This document shows, in pieces, positions 52,176 through 60,886 of a stretch of 64,000 bases of DNA; the first letter of the stretch is position 1, and every line of letters begins with the position of its first letter. Source of the DNA: Streptomyces sp. PCS3-D2 (GTDB lineage Bacteria; Actinomycetota; Actinomycetes; Streptomycetales; Streptomycetaceae); assembly GCF_000612545.2 (NCBI RefSeq), contig NZ_CP097800.1:2787001-2851000 (forward strand), read 5' to 3'. The position numbers and the translations under genes were made by a program. Under the pieces are notes generated by a model. That model had not been told where the DNA came from. It made no database searches and saw only the letters and a list, made by a program, of their open reading frames with translations.

Positions 52176-53135
52176 CTACGCGGCGGGCGACGGCGCGGCG
52201 GCCCGCAGGTCCGACCCCCCGGCCGCCCTCGCCAGTGCCTCCGCATGGGCGGCCCGCGCATGGCCCAGCACACCGGCGGCCCGCGCGGCGGCCCGCGCGG
52301 CGGGATGCCAGCCCAGCACGTGCCGCCACACCAGCGGCATCCCGGCCAGCGGCCGCGTGACCACCCCCGGGGTGGCCGGGAATGTGGCCCGGCACAGCCC
52401 GACGGCCCGCCCCACCTGCACCAGGTGCACGCAGGAGGCGGTGTCGGTCTCGTAGACACAGGCGGGTGTGAATCCCGCCCGTACGCAGGCCGCCGCGAAG
52501 CAGTCCCCGAAGCACCCGTCGCCGGGGACGTCCGTCCATGCCTCGGGGGCCAGCTCGGCCAGCTCCACCTCGTCGCGCGGAGCCCGGGCCAGGGCCAGCG
52601 GGTGGTCCGCGGCCAGCATCACGTGCACCGGGTCCCGGGCCACCTCCATCCAGGCGAGCCGGCCCGGCTCGGGCGGCGCGCTCTCCCCGCAGACCCCGAC
52701 GAGCGCGAAGTCCAGGCGCCCGTCCGCGACACCCCCGGCGACCTCCTTCTCCGACCAGGAGGTGTAGGTCGTCACCGGCACACCCGGCTCCTCGCGCGCG
52801 AGCCGGTCCACGAGCCCGCCGAGCAGTGGGCCGTGCGTCCCGCCCAGGCGGTAGCCCTGCGCCCCCTGCCGGGCGAACCGCTGCGCCTCCTCCTGGAGTT
52901 CGCACACCGCGGGCAACAGCACCCGCGCCCGCTCCAGCACCAGCTGCCCGAGCGCGGTGGGCCGGACGCCCTCCCGCCCGCGTACGAACAGCGTGCCGCC
53001 CAGCGCCCGCTCGACCCGCTTCAGCTGCGCGCTGAGCGCCGGCTGCGCCAGACCGAGCGCGGTGGCGGCCCGGGTCAGGCTCCCGGCGTCGGCGACGGCC
53101 CTGACGATCTTGAGATGCCTCAGCTCCAGATCCAT
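52176..53135 (-). CDS. LysR family transcriptional regulator
   Basis: A 319-residue LysR regulator: N-terminal winged helix (RHLKIVRAVADAGSLTRAATAL and LAQPALSAQLKRVERALGGTLF) and a substrate-binding-type effector domain. The effector half is unusually Ala/Arg-rich at its C-terminus and contains four closely spaced cysteines (GDGCFGDCF, ACVRAG, PACVYE). It is divergent from a small flavin/deazaflavin-type oxidoreductase 106 bp away, its most likely target. Confidence 0.93.
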   Translation of the reverse strand: MDLELRHLKIVRAVADAGSLTRAATALGLAQPALSAQLKRVERALGGTLFVRGREGVRPTALGQLVLERARVLLPAVCELQEEAQRFARQGAQGYRLGGTHGPLLGGLVDRLAREEPGVPVTTYTSWSEKEVAGGVADGRLDFALVGVCGESAPPEPGRLAWMEVARDPVHVMLAADHPLALARAPRDEVELAELAPEAWTDVPGDGCFGDCFAAACVRAGFTPACVYETDTASCVHLVQVGRAVGLCRATFPATPGVVTRPLAGMPLVWRHVLGWHPAARAAARAAGVLGHARAAHAEALARAAGGSDLRAAAPSPAA

Positions 53136-53241
53136 ACGAAGAGCTTGGTCCAGACCTGTGGGGGTGCGCCATGGGTCGTACGCATCCAGAATCGTTCATG
53201 CTCGTTAGCCGCCAGAGGGCCACAACCCTAAGGACAGGCAC

Positions 53242-53700
53242 ATGCACACACTCGAAGTCGACTGGGACCATCCCACGGACCCGCGACCCGGCCCGCGCCT
53301 CGACCACGTCCGGGCCTACGTCAGTACCGCGGGCGCCGACGGGCACCTCTGGCACGGAGTCCCCACCCTGCTGCTCACCACGCTCGACCGCACCTCGGGC
53401 ACCACGGCACGCACCCCGTTGGTCTATGGCGAGGACGCGGGCCGCTTCCTCGTCGTGGCCTCCGCCGACGGCGCGCCGTACCACCCCCGCTGGTACCACG
53501 ACCTCACTACCCACCCGGAGGCCCGCCTCCAGGTCGGCGCCGCCTCCTTCGAGGCGACGGCGCACACGGCCACCGCGACGGAACGGGAGGTCTACTGGGA
53601 GATGATGACCGCCCTCTGGCCCCCCTTCGAGGACGAACAGGCGGCAGCCCGCCCCCGCGAGATCCCCCTGGTGATCCTGGAACGCCTCCCCGGCCATTGA
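53242..53700 (+). CDS. Deazaflavin (F420)-dependent nitroreductase-family protein
   Basis: A 152-residue split-barrel protein of the DDN/nitroreductase family that uses F420H2 or a flavin. Visible pattern: TLLLTTLDRTSGTTARTPLVY, then FLVVASADGAPYHPRWYHDLTTHPEARLQVG in outline, which matches the family core (G-x-x-P-x-W-xx-NL). The usual Asn-Leu is Asp-Leu here. It may reduce quinones or degrade aromatic substrates. Divergent from a LysR regulator. Confidence 0.88.
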   Translation: MHTLEVDWDHPTDPRPGPRLDHVRAYVSTAGADGHLWHGVPTLLLTTLDRTSGTTARTPLVYGEDAGRFLVVASADGAPYHPRWYHDLTTHPEARLQVGAASFEATAHTATATEREVYWEMMTALWPPFEDEQAAARPREIPLVILERLPGH

Positions 53701-53732
53701 CGGACGCCCCGGCGGGCCTTCGCCCCGCACCT

Positions 53733-53772
53733 CGCCCCACGCCGACCGCCCCGGGGCGGTCGGCGTGGGGCG
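53733..53772. terminator. Perfect 40-bp palindrome (terminator)
   Basis: A 20-bp arm (53733-53752) is immediately followed by its exact reverse complement (53753-53772) with no spacer, 33 nt past the oxidoreductase stop codon. In RNA the central bases form the loop of a very stable hairpin. Confidence 0.85.
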
Positions 53773-53937
53773 CCTCCCCGGGGGCCGCCGCGGGAGCCCT
53801 CGCGGTGGGTGCAGGCGGTCACCGCCACGGCGCGCACACAGCACCCCCGATGACCAGCGGCTCGACGCGCGCCCAGCTGCCGCCGCCGCGCTCCGGCCCC
53901 GCCCCGAGGCGTGTGGGCAGCCGCCGGCCCGTACCCG

Positions 53938-54258
53938 TCAGAGGTACTCCCGCGCGAACTCCACCGCCCACTCCACCGCGGCCACCGGGACGCTGCCCGC
54001 TCCGGGATCGATGGCCAGGCGGGCGCCCTCCCAGCCCCGGCCGTGCTCACGGAAGATCGCGAAGCGCCCTTCCTCCAGAGCCCCCTCGGACCTGACCAGG
54101 AACTCGATGGCCCGGTCGTCGCCGTCCGCACCGATCGCGGTAATCGCCATGTCACCCACTACGAACTCCACTGCCCCGTACTCCCCGATCGCCGCCGTCC
54201 AGGCGCCACTCGCCGCACTGCGCGCGTCCAGCCTCCCCCGCGGGTCCGACGGCCGCAT
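53938..54258 (-). CDS. Hypothetical protein
   Basis: A 106-residue hypothetical protein, mixed alpha/beta, without membrane segments or recognised motifs. Strands such as GAVEFVVGDMAITAIG and GRFAIFREHGRGWEGARL suggest a small domain reminiscent of immunity or regulatory proteins, but I make no assignment. The start is uncertain because no clear ribosome-binding site is visible. Confidence 0.55.
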   Translation of the reverse strand: MRPSDPRGRLDARSAASGAWTAAIGEYGAVEFVVGDMAITAIGADGDDRAIEFLVRSEGALEEGRFAIFREHGRGWEGARLAIDPGAGSVPVAAVEWAVEFAREYL

Positions 54259-54496
54259 GAGCGCGCGTACTCAGCCCGGGTACTCAGTCCCGCCACTCCC
54301 CCGACCCCCGCAAGGTGACGAGGGCAACACGTCCCCCTCCCCCGGAGACCGTCTCACCCATTCCGCAGGTCGGAGCACGGCCGTGGCCCCCGATTCCAAG
54401 GGAAGAGCGCACCCCCACCCACCCATCCCACGAATCATGACAAAACGACCTTCAACTTCAGAGCGAAAAGGCAGGTCGAGCCCGCACCCCGGCCCG

Positions 54497-54502
54497 TAAG
54501 CT
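54497..54502 (+). promoter_or_regulatory. -10 box for leaderless aminotransferase transcript
   Basis: TAAGCT lies 6 nt before the ATG at 54509, with no ribosome-binding site. Confidence 0.5.
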
Positions 54503-54508
54503 CCCGTC

Positions 54509-55720
54509 ATGCAGGTGATCCAGTCAACCAAACTCGCCAATGTCTGCTACGAGATCCGCGGCCCCGTGCTCGAAGAGGCCATGCGGCTCGAAGCAGCAGG
54601 TCATCGCATCCTCAAGCTCAACACCGGCAACCCCGCGGCCTTCGGCTTCGAGTGCCCGCCGGAGATCCTTGAGGACATGCTCCGCAACCTGGGCTCCGCC
54701 CACGGCTACGGTGACGCGAAGGGCCTGCTGTCCGCGCGCCGCGCGGTCATGCAGCACTACCAGACCAAGGGCATCGACCTGGACGTCGAGGACATCTACC
54801 TCGGCAACGGCGTCTCCGAGCTGATCACGATGTCGATGCAGGCGCTGCTCGACGACGGCGACGAGGTACTGGTCCCGGCGCCGGACTACCCGCTGTGGAC
54901 AGCTTCCGTCGCCCTGGCCGGCGGCACGGCCGTGCACTACCGCTGCGACGAGCAGTCCGACTGGATGCCGGACCTCGCCGACATCGAGCGCAAGGTCACC
55001 GACCGCACCAAGGCGATCGTGATCATCAACCCGAACAACCCGACCGGCGCCGTCTACGACGAGGAGATGCTGCGCGGGCTGACGGACATCGCGCGCCGCC
55101 ACAACCTCGTCGTCTGCTCGGACGAGATCTACGACCGGATCCTGTACGACGGCGCCCAGCACTTCAACACGGCCGCCATCGCCCCGGACGTCCTGACGCT
55201 GACCTTCAACGGCCTGTCCAAGAACTACCGGGTCGCGGGCTACCGGGCCGGCTGGATGGCGGTGTGCGGTCCGAAGAAGCACGCCACCTGCTACATCGAG
55301 GGCCTCACGATCCTCGCGAACATGCGCCTGTGCGCGAACATGCCCTCGCAGTACGCGGTGGCCACCGCGCTCGGAGGGCGCCAGTCCATCGAGGACCTGG
55401 TCCTGCCCGGCGGGCGGATCCTGGAACAGCGCAACGTCGCCCACGACCTGCTCACCCAGATCCCGGGCGTCACCTGCGTGAAGCCGAAGGGCGCGCTGTA
55501 CGCCTTCCCGAAGCTGGACCCGAACGTCTACAAGATCAAGGACGACCGGCAGATGGTCCTGGACCTGCTGCGCGCCGAGAAGATCATGGTCGTGCACGGG
55601 ACGGGCTTCAACTGGCCCGAGCCCGACCACTTCCGCATCGTGACCCTGCCCAACGCCAAGGACCTGGCCGACGCCGTGACCCGGATCGGGAACTTCCTGG
55701 ACGGCTACGGTCAGCTCTGA
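54509..55720 (+). CDS. alaA: Alanine-forming aminotransferase (AlaA family)
   Basis: Class I PLP aminotransferase of 403 residues closely resembling E. coli AlaA from end to end: STKLANVCYEIRGPVLEEAM, the ILKLNTGNPAAFGF block, and the PLP lysine Lys238 in FNGLSKNYRVAGYRAGW. GNGVSELI, INPNNPTGAVY and FRIVTLP are further family blocks. It should transfer an amino group from glutamate to pyruvate to make alanine. Probably leaderless, with a TAAGCT -10 box directly upstream. Confidence 0.95.
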   Translation: MQVIQSTKLANVCYEIRGPVLEEAMRLEAAGHRILKLNTGNPAAFGFECPPEILEDMLRNLGSAHGYGDAKGLLSARRAVMQHYQTKGIDLDVEDIYLGNGVSELITMSMQALLDDGDEVLVPAPDYPLWTASVALAGGTAVHYRCDEQSDWMPDLADIERKVTDRTKAIVIINPNNPTGAVYDEEMLRGLTDIARRHNLVVCSDEIYDRILYDGAQHFNTAAIAPDVLTLTFNGLSKNYRVAGYRAGWMAVCGPKKHATCYIEGLTILANMRLCANMPSQYAVATALGGRQSIEDLVLPGGRILEQRNVAHDLLTQIPGVTCVKPKGALYAFPKLDPNVYKIKDDRQMVLDLLRAEKIMVVHGTGFNWPEPDHFRIVTLPNAKDLADAVTRIGNFLDGYGQL

Positions 55721-55730
55721 ACGGGCGCCC

Positions 55731-55766
55731 GACTCCGACTCCGACTCCGACTCCGACTCCGACTCC
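55731..55766. repeat. Tandem 6-bp repeat (GACTCC x6)
   Basis: Six exact copies of GACTCC start 11 bp after the aminotransferase stop codon. Perfect repeats of this length are prone to slippage, so copy number probably varies. Confidence 0.9.
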
Positions 55767-55854
55767 GGCCCCGGACCGGGCGTCGGAGCGGGCACCGGAC
55801 CGGGCGCGGCTGAACATCAACAGGATCCAGCTCAACTTTAGAACCAATCCAATG

Positions 55855-55860
55855 TAGGAT
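55855..55860 (+). promoter_or_regulatory. -10 box upstream of a small unknown gene
   Basis: TAGGAT lies in a short A/T-rich island 30 nt before the ATG at 55890, with a GGAGG ribosome-binding site in between. Confidence 0.5.
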
Positions 55861-55889
55861 GGTCTCCTGACCACGCAGGAGGCCTCCTC

Positions 55890-56282
55890 ATGTACGAGCC
55901 GATCCGCACGAAGCCGGTCGTCCAGCTCATGGGCGGCACCACGGTCGACTACCCCCACAGCAGCCGCGGCGAAGCCCTGGACATCCAGCTCGCCGGTCAC
56001 CTCGCCGCCCTCCTCGCCGTCACCGACGAGCTGGGGCTGGACGAGGCCGCCGACGAGATCGCCGCCCAGGTGACCCGGCTGCGCGGGGCCCAGCCCACCC
56101 GGGCGTCCCAGGGCCCCGCGGGGGACGCCGCCGCACTGCACCGGCGCGCGCACGACCTCGCCGCCCGCGCGCTCCTCGTCGCCGCGTCCCGGGCCGACAC
56201 CACCGTCGCGATCCTCGCCGCCGAACGCATGGACGCGCACGCCGCCGCCCTGGAGTCCAAGGACCTGGCCGGCGCCCTCTAG
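55890..56282 (+). CDS. Conserved-looking hypothetical protein
   Basis: A 130-residue, mostly helical, Ala-rich protein (LAGHLAALLAVTDELGLDEAADEIA, then HRRAHDLAARALLVAASRADTTVA). No membrane segment, signal peptide or known domain. The gene is well supported by a -10 box, an AGGAGG site and codon bias. It is followed by a 10-bp terminator-like hairpin, so it is monocistronic. Function unknown. Confidence 0.8.
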   Translation: MYEPIRTKPVVQLMGGTTVDYPHSSRGEALDIQLAGHLAALLAVTDELGLDEAADEIAAQVTRLRGAQPTRASQGPAGDAAALHRRAHDLAARALLVAASRADTTVAILAAERMDAHAAALESKDLAGAL

Positions 56283-56287
56283 ACGGC

Positions 56288-56320
56288 CCCGGTCCGGGGC
56301 CGCGGAGGCTCCGGACCGGG
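56288..56320 (+). terminator. Hairpin after the small helical protein gene
   Basis: CCCGGTCCGG (56288-56297) pairs perfectly with CCGGACCGGG (56311-56320) across a 13-nt loop, beginning 6 nt past the stop codon. Confidence 0.7.
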
Positions 56321-56512
56321 CGCCATGAGCCCGCGGACGGCCCTTGCGACGCCCGCCCGCGGCTCCTCGCGCGGCCAATGAATTGGACAGATCCCCGCGC
56401 TCCGAACACGATGTTGGCTGAAACATCGCGGCAGCAGGGGGGAGGCCGCTCATACGAACCATCTCCTCCACTCCGCTTCGTCCCCGATCGAGCACCTTGG
56501 AGAGATGCGCCC

Positions 56513-57157
56513 ATGAGCTTCGGCGATCCGAACAACCCCTACGGTCAGCAGCCCCCGCAGGGCGGCCAGCCCGGCTACGGCCAGCAGGCCCCCCAGGGCG
56601 TCCCCCCGCAGTACGGCTACCCGCAGCAGCCCGCCCCGGGCGCCGCCCCGCAGTACGGCTACCCGCAGCAGACCCCGCCGCCGGCGCAGTACGGCGCGTA
56701 CCCGCCGCCGGGGATGCCCGGCGGGATGCCGCCGCTGGCGCACTGGGGTCTGCGCTTCGGCGCGTACCTGCTCGACGCCCTGATCATCGCGGGCCCGATG
56801 TACCTGCTCACCGGCATCGGCACGGCGCTGTCCGGCGACGAGACGGGCGCCACCGTCGGCGGCATACTGGGCCTCCTCGGCCTCCTGTACACCCTCGGTA
56901 TGGCCATCTTCCAGCTCTACAAGGAAGGCACCACCGGCCAGAGCATCGGCAAGAAGATCGTCGGCATCAGCCTGCACCGCGAGGCCGACGGTGCCACGCT
57001 CGGCTTCGGCATGGCCTTCGTCCGCAAGCTGGCGCACTTCCTGGACAGCATCACCTGCTACCTCGGCTGGCTGTGGCCGCTGTGGGACGAGAAGAAGCAG
57101 ACCTTCGCCGACAAGGTGTGCAGCACCGTCGTCGTCACGGTGAACAAGAACGGCTGA
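56513..57157 (+). CDS. RDD family membrane protein with Pro/Gln/Tyr-rich tail
   Basis: A 214-residue protein. Residues 1-72 are a low-complexity tail with repeats of the form QYGYPQQ/GYGQQ. An RDD domain follows: RFGAYLLDALIIAGPMYLL (Arg and Asp of the motif), a helix pair around 105-135, GQSIGKKIVGI, and the terminal LDSITCYLGWLWPLWDEKKQTFADK with the last Asp. RDD proteins are thought to act as Na+/H+ antiporters or transport helpers. The ATG at 56513 follows GGAGAG. Confidence 0.92.
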   Translation: MSFGDPNNPYGQQPPQGGQPGYGQQAPQGVPPQYGYPQQPAPGAAPQYGYPQQTPPPAQYGAYPPPGMPGGMPPLAHWGLRFGAYLLDALIIAGPMYLLTGIGTALSGDETGATVGGILGLLGLLYTLGMAIFQLYKEGTTGQSIGKKIVGISLHREADGATLGFGMAFVRKLAHFLDSITCYLGWLWPLWDEKKQTFADKVCSTVVVTVNKNG

Positions 57158-57178
57158 TCGGGGCGCCCGCCCCACCGG

Positions 57179-57625
57179 CTACGGAAGCCCCGGTGTCGGG
57201 CTCGCCGGCGTGAACTCCGCGCCGGCGACCCCGCACCAGGGCACCGTCGCCACCGGCCACACCGGGCCGACCGCCTCGCCGTACTCGGTCGCGCCCGGAG
57301 CCACGCCCGGGACCCTCACCAACGCCTGGGCGGCCCGCCGTCCGGGATCCGCTTCGGCCCGGTCGCGGAACTCCACCGTCACGACGTACGCGCCGACGCC
57401 CTCGGCCCGCCCCGTCGCCTCCACCGCGGCCGTCACCCGCCGGCTTGTCGGATCGATGCTGCAACCGGTGACCCGTACGTCCCGGACAGCCGCACGCGGC
57501 GGCTCCTCCCGCGGTTCACCCCCGCTCGCCCACACGTACAGGCCCAGCGGGGCGAACACCAGCAGCCCGGCGATCGTCACCAGGCCGACCAGCCAGCCCT
57601 GCCACTTCAACGTGCTCACGCCCAT
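57179..57625 (-). CDS. Single-pass membrane protein of unknown function
   Basis: A 148-residue protein with an N-terminal membrane helix (WLVGLVTIAGLLVFAPLGLYV, about 11-31) and an extracytoplasmic beta-rich domain (VRDVRVTGCSIDPTSRRVTAAVEATG in outline). Two cysteines (TGCSID, PWCGVAG) may pair. The strand pattern resembles small immunoglobulin-like or FxLYD-type extracellular domains, without a firm match. The ATG follows GGAAGGATCGGG. Convergent with the RDD gene. Confidence 0.78.
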   Translation of the reverse strand: MGVSTLKWQGWLVGLVTIAGLLVFAPLGLYVWASGGEPREEPPRAAVRDVRVTGCSIDPTSRRVTAAVEATGRAEGVGAYVVTVEFRDRAEADPGRRAAQALVRVPGVAPGATEYGEAVGPVWPVATVPWCGVAGAEFTPASPTPGLP

Positions 57626-57736
57626 GCCCCGATCCTTCCGGGCGGCCGCCCCGGCCACCAGCACCCGCGAACTCACACAGCATTTCGAAGCGGGCTTGCC
57701 GGCACACCTGATGCTCGCGCAACAGGGCACGACGCA

Positions 57737-57828
57737 CGACGGCGGGCCTCCACGAGGTGGAGGCCCGCCGTCGGCAGACGCACACGCCCCGTCCGATCAG
57801 GAGCGCGGACGCTCCTGACCGGACGGGG
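57737..57828. terminator. Double hairpin terminator
   Basis: A 17-bp perfect stem (57737-57753 with 57757-57773, GAG loop) is followed by a 19-bp stem with one mismatch (57787-57805 with 57810-57828, CGGA loop). They lie downstream of the minus-strand pckG gene and upstream of the membrane-protein gene on the same strand. Confidence 0.85.
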
Positions 57829-57835
57829 CGGTGCT

Positions 57836-57901
57836 GCGGTGGGCGCCGCTTGGTCGGGGGCTCCCACAGCGGTGGGACGCCGCTTGGTCGGGGGCTCCCA
57901 C
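57836..57901. repeat. 32-bp imperfect direct repeat
   Basis: Two adjacent copies (57836-57867 and 57869-57901) differ by a single inserted A in the second. Each begins GCGGTGGG and ends GGGGGCTCCCAC, so each can fold as GTGGG...CCCAC. They sit between the double terminator and the 3' end of pckG. Confidence 0.85.
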
Positions 57902-57951
57902 GTTCATCGGCCCTTCTGCAGGGCGTGCCCTTCCTCAGGGCGTGTCCCGGC

Positions 57952-59787
57952 TCAGCCCAGGCGCTCCACGAGGGCGTGGTACTGGTCCCACAGCTCCTTG
58001 GGAGTGTGGTCGCCGTAGGTGTTGAGGTGCTCGGGAACCAGGGCGGCCTCCTCGCGCCAGACCTCCTTGTCGACGGTGAGGAGGAAGTCGAGGTCCTCGG
58101 CCGGGAGGTCCAGGCCGTCGAGGTCGAGGGAGCCCTTGGTCGGCAGGATGCCGATGGGGGTCTCCACGCCTTCGGCGGTGCCGTCGAGGCGGCCGACGAT
58201 CCACTTCAGGACGCGGCTGTTCTCGCCGAATCCGGGCCAGACGAACTTGCCCGCGTCGTTCTTGCGGAACCAGTTCACGTAGTAGATCTTCGGGAGCTTG
58301 GCGGCGTCCGCGGAGGCACCGACCTTGACCCAGTGGGCCATGTAGTCGCCCATGTTGTAGCCGCAGAACGGCAGCATGGCGAAGGGGTCGCGGCGCAGCT
58401 CGCCGACCTTGCCCTCGGCGGCGGCGGTCTTCTCGGAGGCGATGTTCGAGCCGATGAAGACGCCGTGGTTCCAGTCGAAGGACTCGGTGACCAGCGGCAC
58501 GGCGGACGCGCGGCGTCCGCCGAAGAGGATCGCGGAGATCGGGACGCCCTTGGGGTCCTCCCATTCGGCAGCGATCGTCGGGCACTGGGAGGCCGGGACG
58601 GCGAAGCGGGCGTTGGGGTGGGCGGCCGGGGTCTCGGACTCCGGGGTCCAGTCGTTGCCCTTCCAGTCGATCAGGTGGGCGGGCGCCTTCTCGGTCATGC
58701 CCTCCCACCAGACGTCGCCGTCGTCGGTGAGCGCGACGTTGGTGAAGACGGTGTTGGCGTACATGGTCTTCATGGCGTTGGCGTTGGTGTGCTCGCCGGT
58801 GCCGGGGGCCACGCCGAAGAAGCCGGCCTCGGGGTTGATCGCGTAGAGGCGGCCGTCCTCGCCGAAGCGCATCCAGGCGATGTCGTCACCGACGGTCTCG
58901 ACGGTCCAGCCGGGGATCGTGGGCTCCAGCATGGCGAGGTTCGTCTTGCCGCAGGCGGACGGGAAGGCGGCGGCGATGTACTTCGTCTCGCCCTCGCCGG
59001 CCGGCGGGGTGAGCTTGAGGATCAGCATGTGCTCGGCGAGCCAGCCCTCGTCGCGGGCCATGACGGACGCGATGCGCAGGGCGTAGCACTTCTTGCCGAG
59101 CAGGGCGTTGCCGCCGTAGCCGGATCCGTAGGACCAGATCTCGCGGGTCTCGGGGAAGTGCGAGATGTACTTGGTGGTGTTGCACGGCCACGGCACGTCG
59201 GCCTCGCCTTCGGCGAGCGGAGCGCCGAGGGTGTGGACGGCCTTGACGAAGAACCCGTCGGTGCCCAGCTCGTCCAGGACGGGCTTGCCCATGCGGGTCA
59301 TGGTGCGCATGGCGACCGCGACGTAGGCGGAGTCGGTGATCTCGACGCCGATCGCGGAGAGCTCGGAGCCGAGGGGGCCCATGCAGAAGGGGACGACGTA
59401 CATCGTCCGGCCCTTCATGGAGCCGCGGAAGATGCCCTTGTCTCCCGCGAAGATCTCCTTCATCTCCGCCGGGGCCTTCCAGTGGTTGGTCGGGCCCGCG
59501 TCCTCCTCCTTCTCGGAGCAGATGTAGGTCCGGTCCTCGACACGCGCGACGTCGGAGGGGTCGGAGGCGGCGTAGTAGGAGTTCGGGCGCTTCGTCTCGT
59601 CGAGCTTCTTGAACGTTCCCTTGGCGACGAGCTCCTCGCACAGGCGCTCGTACTCGCCCTCGGAGCCGTCGCACCAGACGACGCGGTCCGGCTCGGTGAG
59701 GGCTGCGATCTCGTCCACCCAGGAGATCAGCTCTGTGTGCTTGGTGGGAAGAGTCGAACTGGTGGGAGCCGCGTTGTCGCGCGCCAC
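57952..59787 (-). CDS. pckG: GTP-dependent phosphoenolpyruvate carboxykinase
   Basis: Gluconeogenic enzyme of 611 residues converting oxaloacetate and GTP to phosphoenolpyruvate. Diagnostic segments: the catalytic loop [11 protein letters not shown] (P-loop, about residues 275-285), [13 protein letters not shown], the metal-binding WVDEI/FPSA region, [11 protein letters not shown] and the nucleotide-binding [18 protein letters not shown]. The GTG start follows AAGGAGCAATC; codons further upstream are in frame but not conserved. Cytoplasmic monomer. No neighbouring gene suggests a special regulation. Confidence 0.97.
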   Translation of the reverse strand: MARDNAAPTSSTLPTKHTELISWVDEIAALTEPDRVVWCDGSEGEYERLCEELVAKGTFKKLDETKRPNSYYAASDPSDVARVEDRTYICSEKEEDAGPTNHWKAPAEMKEIFAGDKGIFRGSMKGRTMYVVPFCMGPLGSELSAIGVEITDSAYVAVAMRTMTRMGKPVLDELGTDGFFVKAVHTLGAPLAEGEADVPWPCNTTKYISHFPETREIWSYGSGYGGNALLGKKCYALRIASVMARDEGWLAEHMLILKLTPPAGEGETKYIAAAFPSACGKTNLAMLEPTIPGWTVETVGDDIAWMRFGEDGRLYAINPEAGFFGVAPGTGEHTNANAMKTMYANTVFTNVALTDDGDVWWEGMTEKAPAHLIDWKGNDWTPESETPAAHPNARFAVPASQCPTIAAEWEDPKGVPISAILFGGRRASAVPLVTESFDWNHGVFIGSNIASEKTAAAEGKVGELRRDPFAMLPFCGYNMGDYMAHWVKVGASADAAKLPKIYYVNWFRKNDAGKFVWPGFGENSRVLKWIVGRLDGTAEGVETPIGILPTKGSLDLDGLDLPAEDLDFLLTVDKEVWREEAALVPEHLNTYGDHTPKELWDQYHALVERLG

Positions 59788-59974
59788 GATTGCTCCTTGT
59801 TGAGGGGTTTGTTTGGTGTAGGCCCCGTGGGGGCTGCGACCCGGACGCTTCGCGCTCCGCTCATCCGGTGTCGACCGCACTCATCTGATCATCCGGTGGA
59901 TGTGCGCATATGTCCAGAGGGCCTCTCACGTGAGCATTGCCACGTCCGTCAATCTTCCGTAAAGAGGATGAGCA

Positions 59975-59998
59975 GCTACCTACGGACCCGTAGGTAGC
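59975..59998. promoter_or_regulatory. Perfect operator-like palindrome over the haemolysin-III promoter
   Basis: GCTACCTACG and CGTAGGTAGC flank a 4-bp spacer (GACC). It overlaps the -10 box of the downstream gene (TAGCAT at 59995-60000) and ends 9 bp before its ATG, an ideal place for a TetR-type repressor. Confidence 0.75.
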
Positions 59999-60000
59999 AT
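59995..60000 (+). promoter_or_regulatory. -10 box for leaderless haemolysin-III transcript
   Basis: TAGCAT lies 7 nt before the ATG at 60008, with no ribosome-binding site. It lies inside the palindrome. Confidence 0.55.
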
Positions 60001-60007
60001 GGCGCGC

Positions 60008-60739
60008 ATGACTTCTGACGCCGCCGCCGTCCCCGCCGCCGAGGCCGCAGCGGTCTCCGGGGCCTCCCCGGTCACCGAGGCCGTGGAGGCCGTGGAGTCC
60101 GCCATCGAGGCCAAGCCGCTCCTGCGCGGCTGGCTCCATCTCGGGATGTTCCCCGCCGTGATCGTCGCCGGCCTGGCGCTGATGGCCTTCACCGACTCGA
60201 CCCGCGCCCGCGTCGCCTGCGGCGTCTACATCCTCACCGCATGCCTGCTGTTCGGTGTGAGCGCGGTCTACCACCGCGGGACGTGGGGTCCGCGCGGCGA
60301 GGCCATCCTGCGCCGGCTCGACCACGCCAACATCTTCCTGATCATCGCGGGCACCTACACCCCGCTGACCGTCCTGCTGCTCCCGCCCTCCACCGGCCGG
60401 ACCCTGCTGTGGGCGGTGTGGATCGCGGCCGCCGCGGGCATCGCCTTCCGCGTCTTCTGGGTCGGTGCGCCGCGCTGGCTCTACACCCCCTGCTACATCG
60501 CCATGGGCTGGGCCGCCGTCTTCTTCCTGCCCGACTTCATGCGTGCCGGGGGCATCGCCGTGCTGGTCCTGGTGATCGTCGGCGGCCTCCTCTACAGCGT
60601 CGGCGGGGTCATCTACGGAATGAAGCGGCCCAACCCCTCGCCCCGCTTCTTCGGCTTCCACGAGGTCTTCCACTCCCTGACCCTCGCGGCCTTCGTCGCC
60701 CACTACGTCGGCATCTCGCTCGCCGCGTACCAGCACTGA
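60008..60739 (+). CDS. Haemolysin III/PAQR-family membrane protein
   Basis: A 243-residue seven-helix membrane protein of the haemolysin III (YqfA/PAQR) family, related to adiponectin receptors. Conserved positions include SAVYHRGTWGP, LDHANIFLIIAGTYTPL and the C-terminal HEVFHSLTLAAFVAHYVG with putative metal-binding histidines. An Ala-rich tail of about 30 residues precedes the first helix. I chose the ATG at 60008 because the in-frame ATG at 59999 overlaps the -10 box. Possible hydrolase activity in the membrane is unproven in bacteria. Confidence 0.92.
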   Translation: MTSDAAAVPAAEAAAVSGASPVTEAVEAVESAIEAKPLLRGWLHLGMFPAVIVAGLALMAFTDSTRARVACGVYILTACLLFGVSAVYHRGTWGPRGEAILRRLDHANIFLIIAGTYTPLTVLLLPPSTGRTLLWAVWIAAAAGIAFRVFWVGAPRWLYTPCYIAMGWAAVFFLPDFMRAGGIAVLVLVIVGGLLYSVGGVIYGMKRPNPSPRFFGFHEVFHSLTLAAFVAHYVGISLAAYQH

Positions 60740-60761
60740 GCCCGCCGGGAGGGGCCCGGAA

Positions 60762-60798
60762 CGAGGGGCCCGGCCGCGACGCGCGGCCGGGCCCCTCG
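60762..60798. terminator. Hairpin between convergent haemolysin-III and YyaL-like genes
   Basis: A perfect 17-bp GC-rich stem (60762-60778 with 60782-60798) with an ACG loop can terminate both converging transcripts. Confidence 0.85.
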
Positions 60799-60886
60799 CC
60801 CATCACCTCCCGGACACCGCCCGGCGGCGCCGTCCGACCGGCCCGCCCGCCCACCCGCCGGCGGATCCGACGGCGCTCCGGGCACT

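Larger units (their letters stand above)
57626..57951. other. Repeat- and hairpin-rich intergenic region after pckG
   Basis: A 326-bp stretch with no gene. It contains two strong back-to-back hairpins (57737-57828) and a 32-bp direct repeat (57836-57901), annotated separately. Confidence 0.7.
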
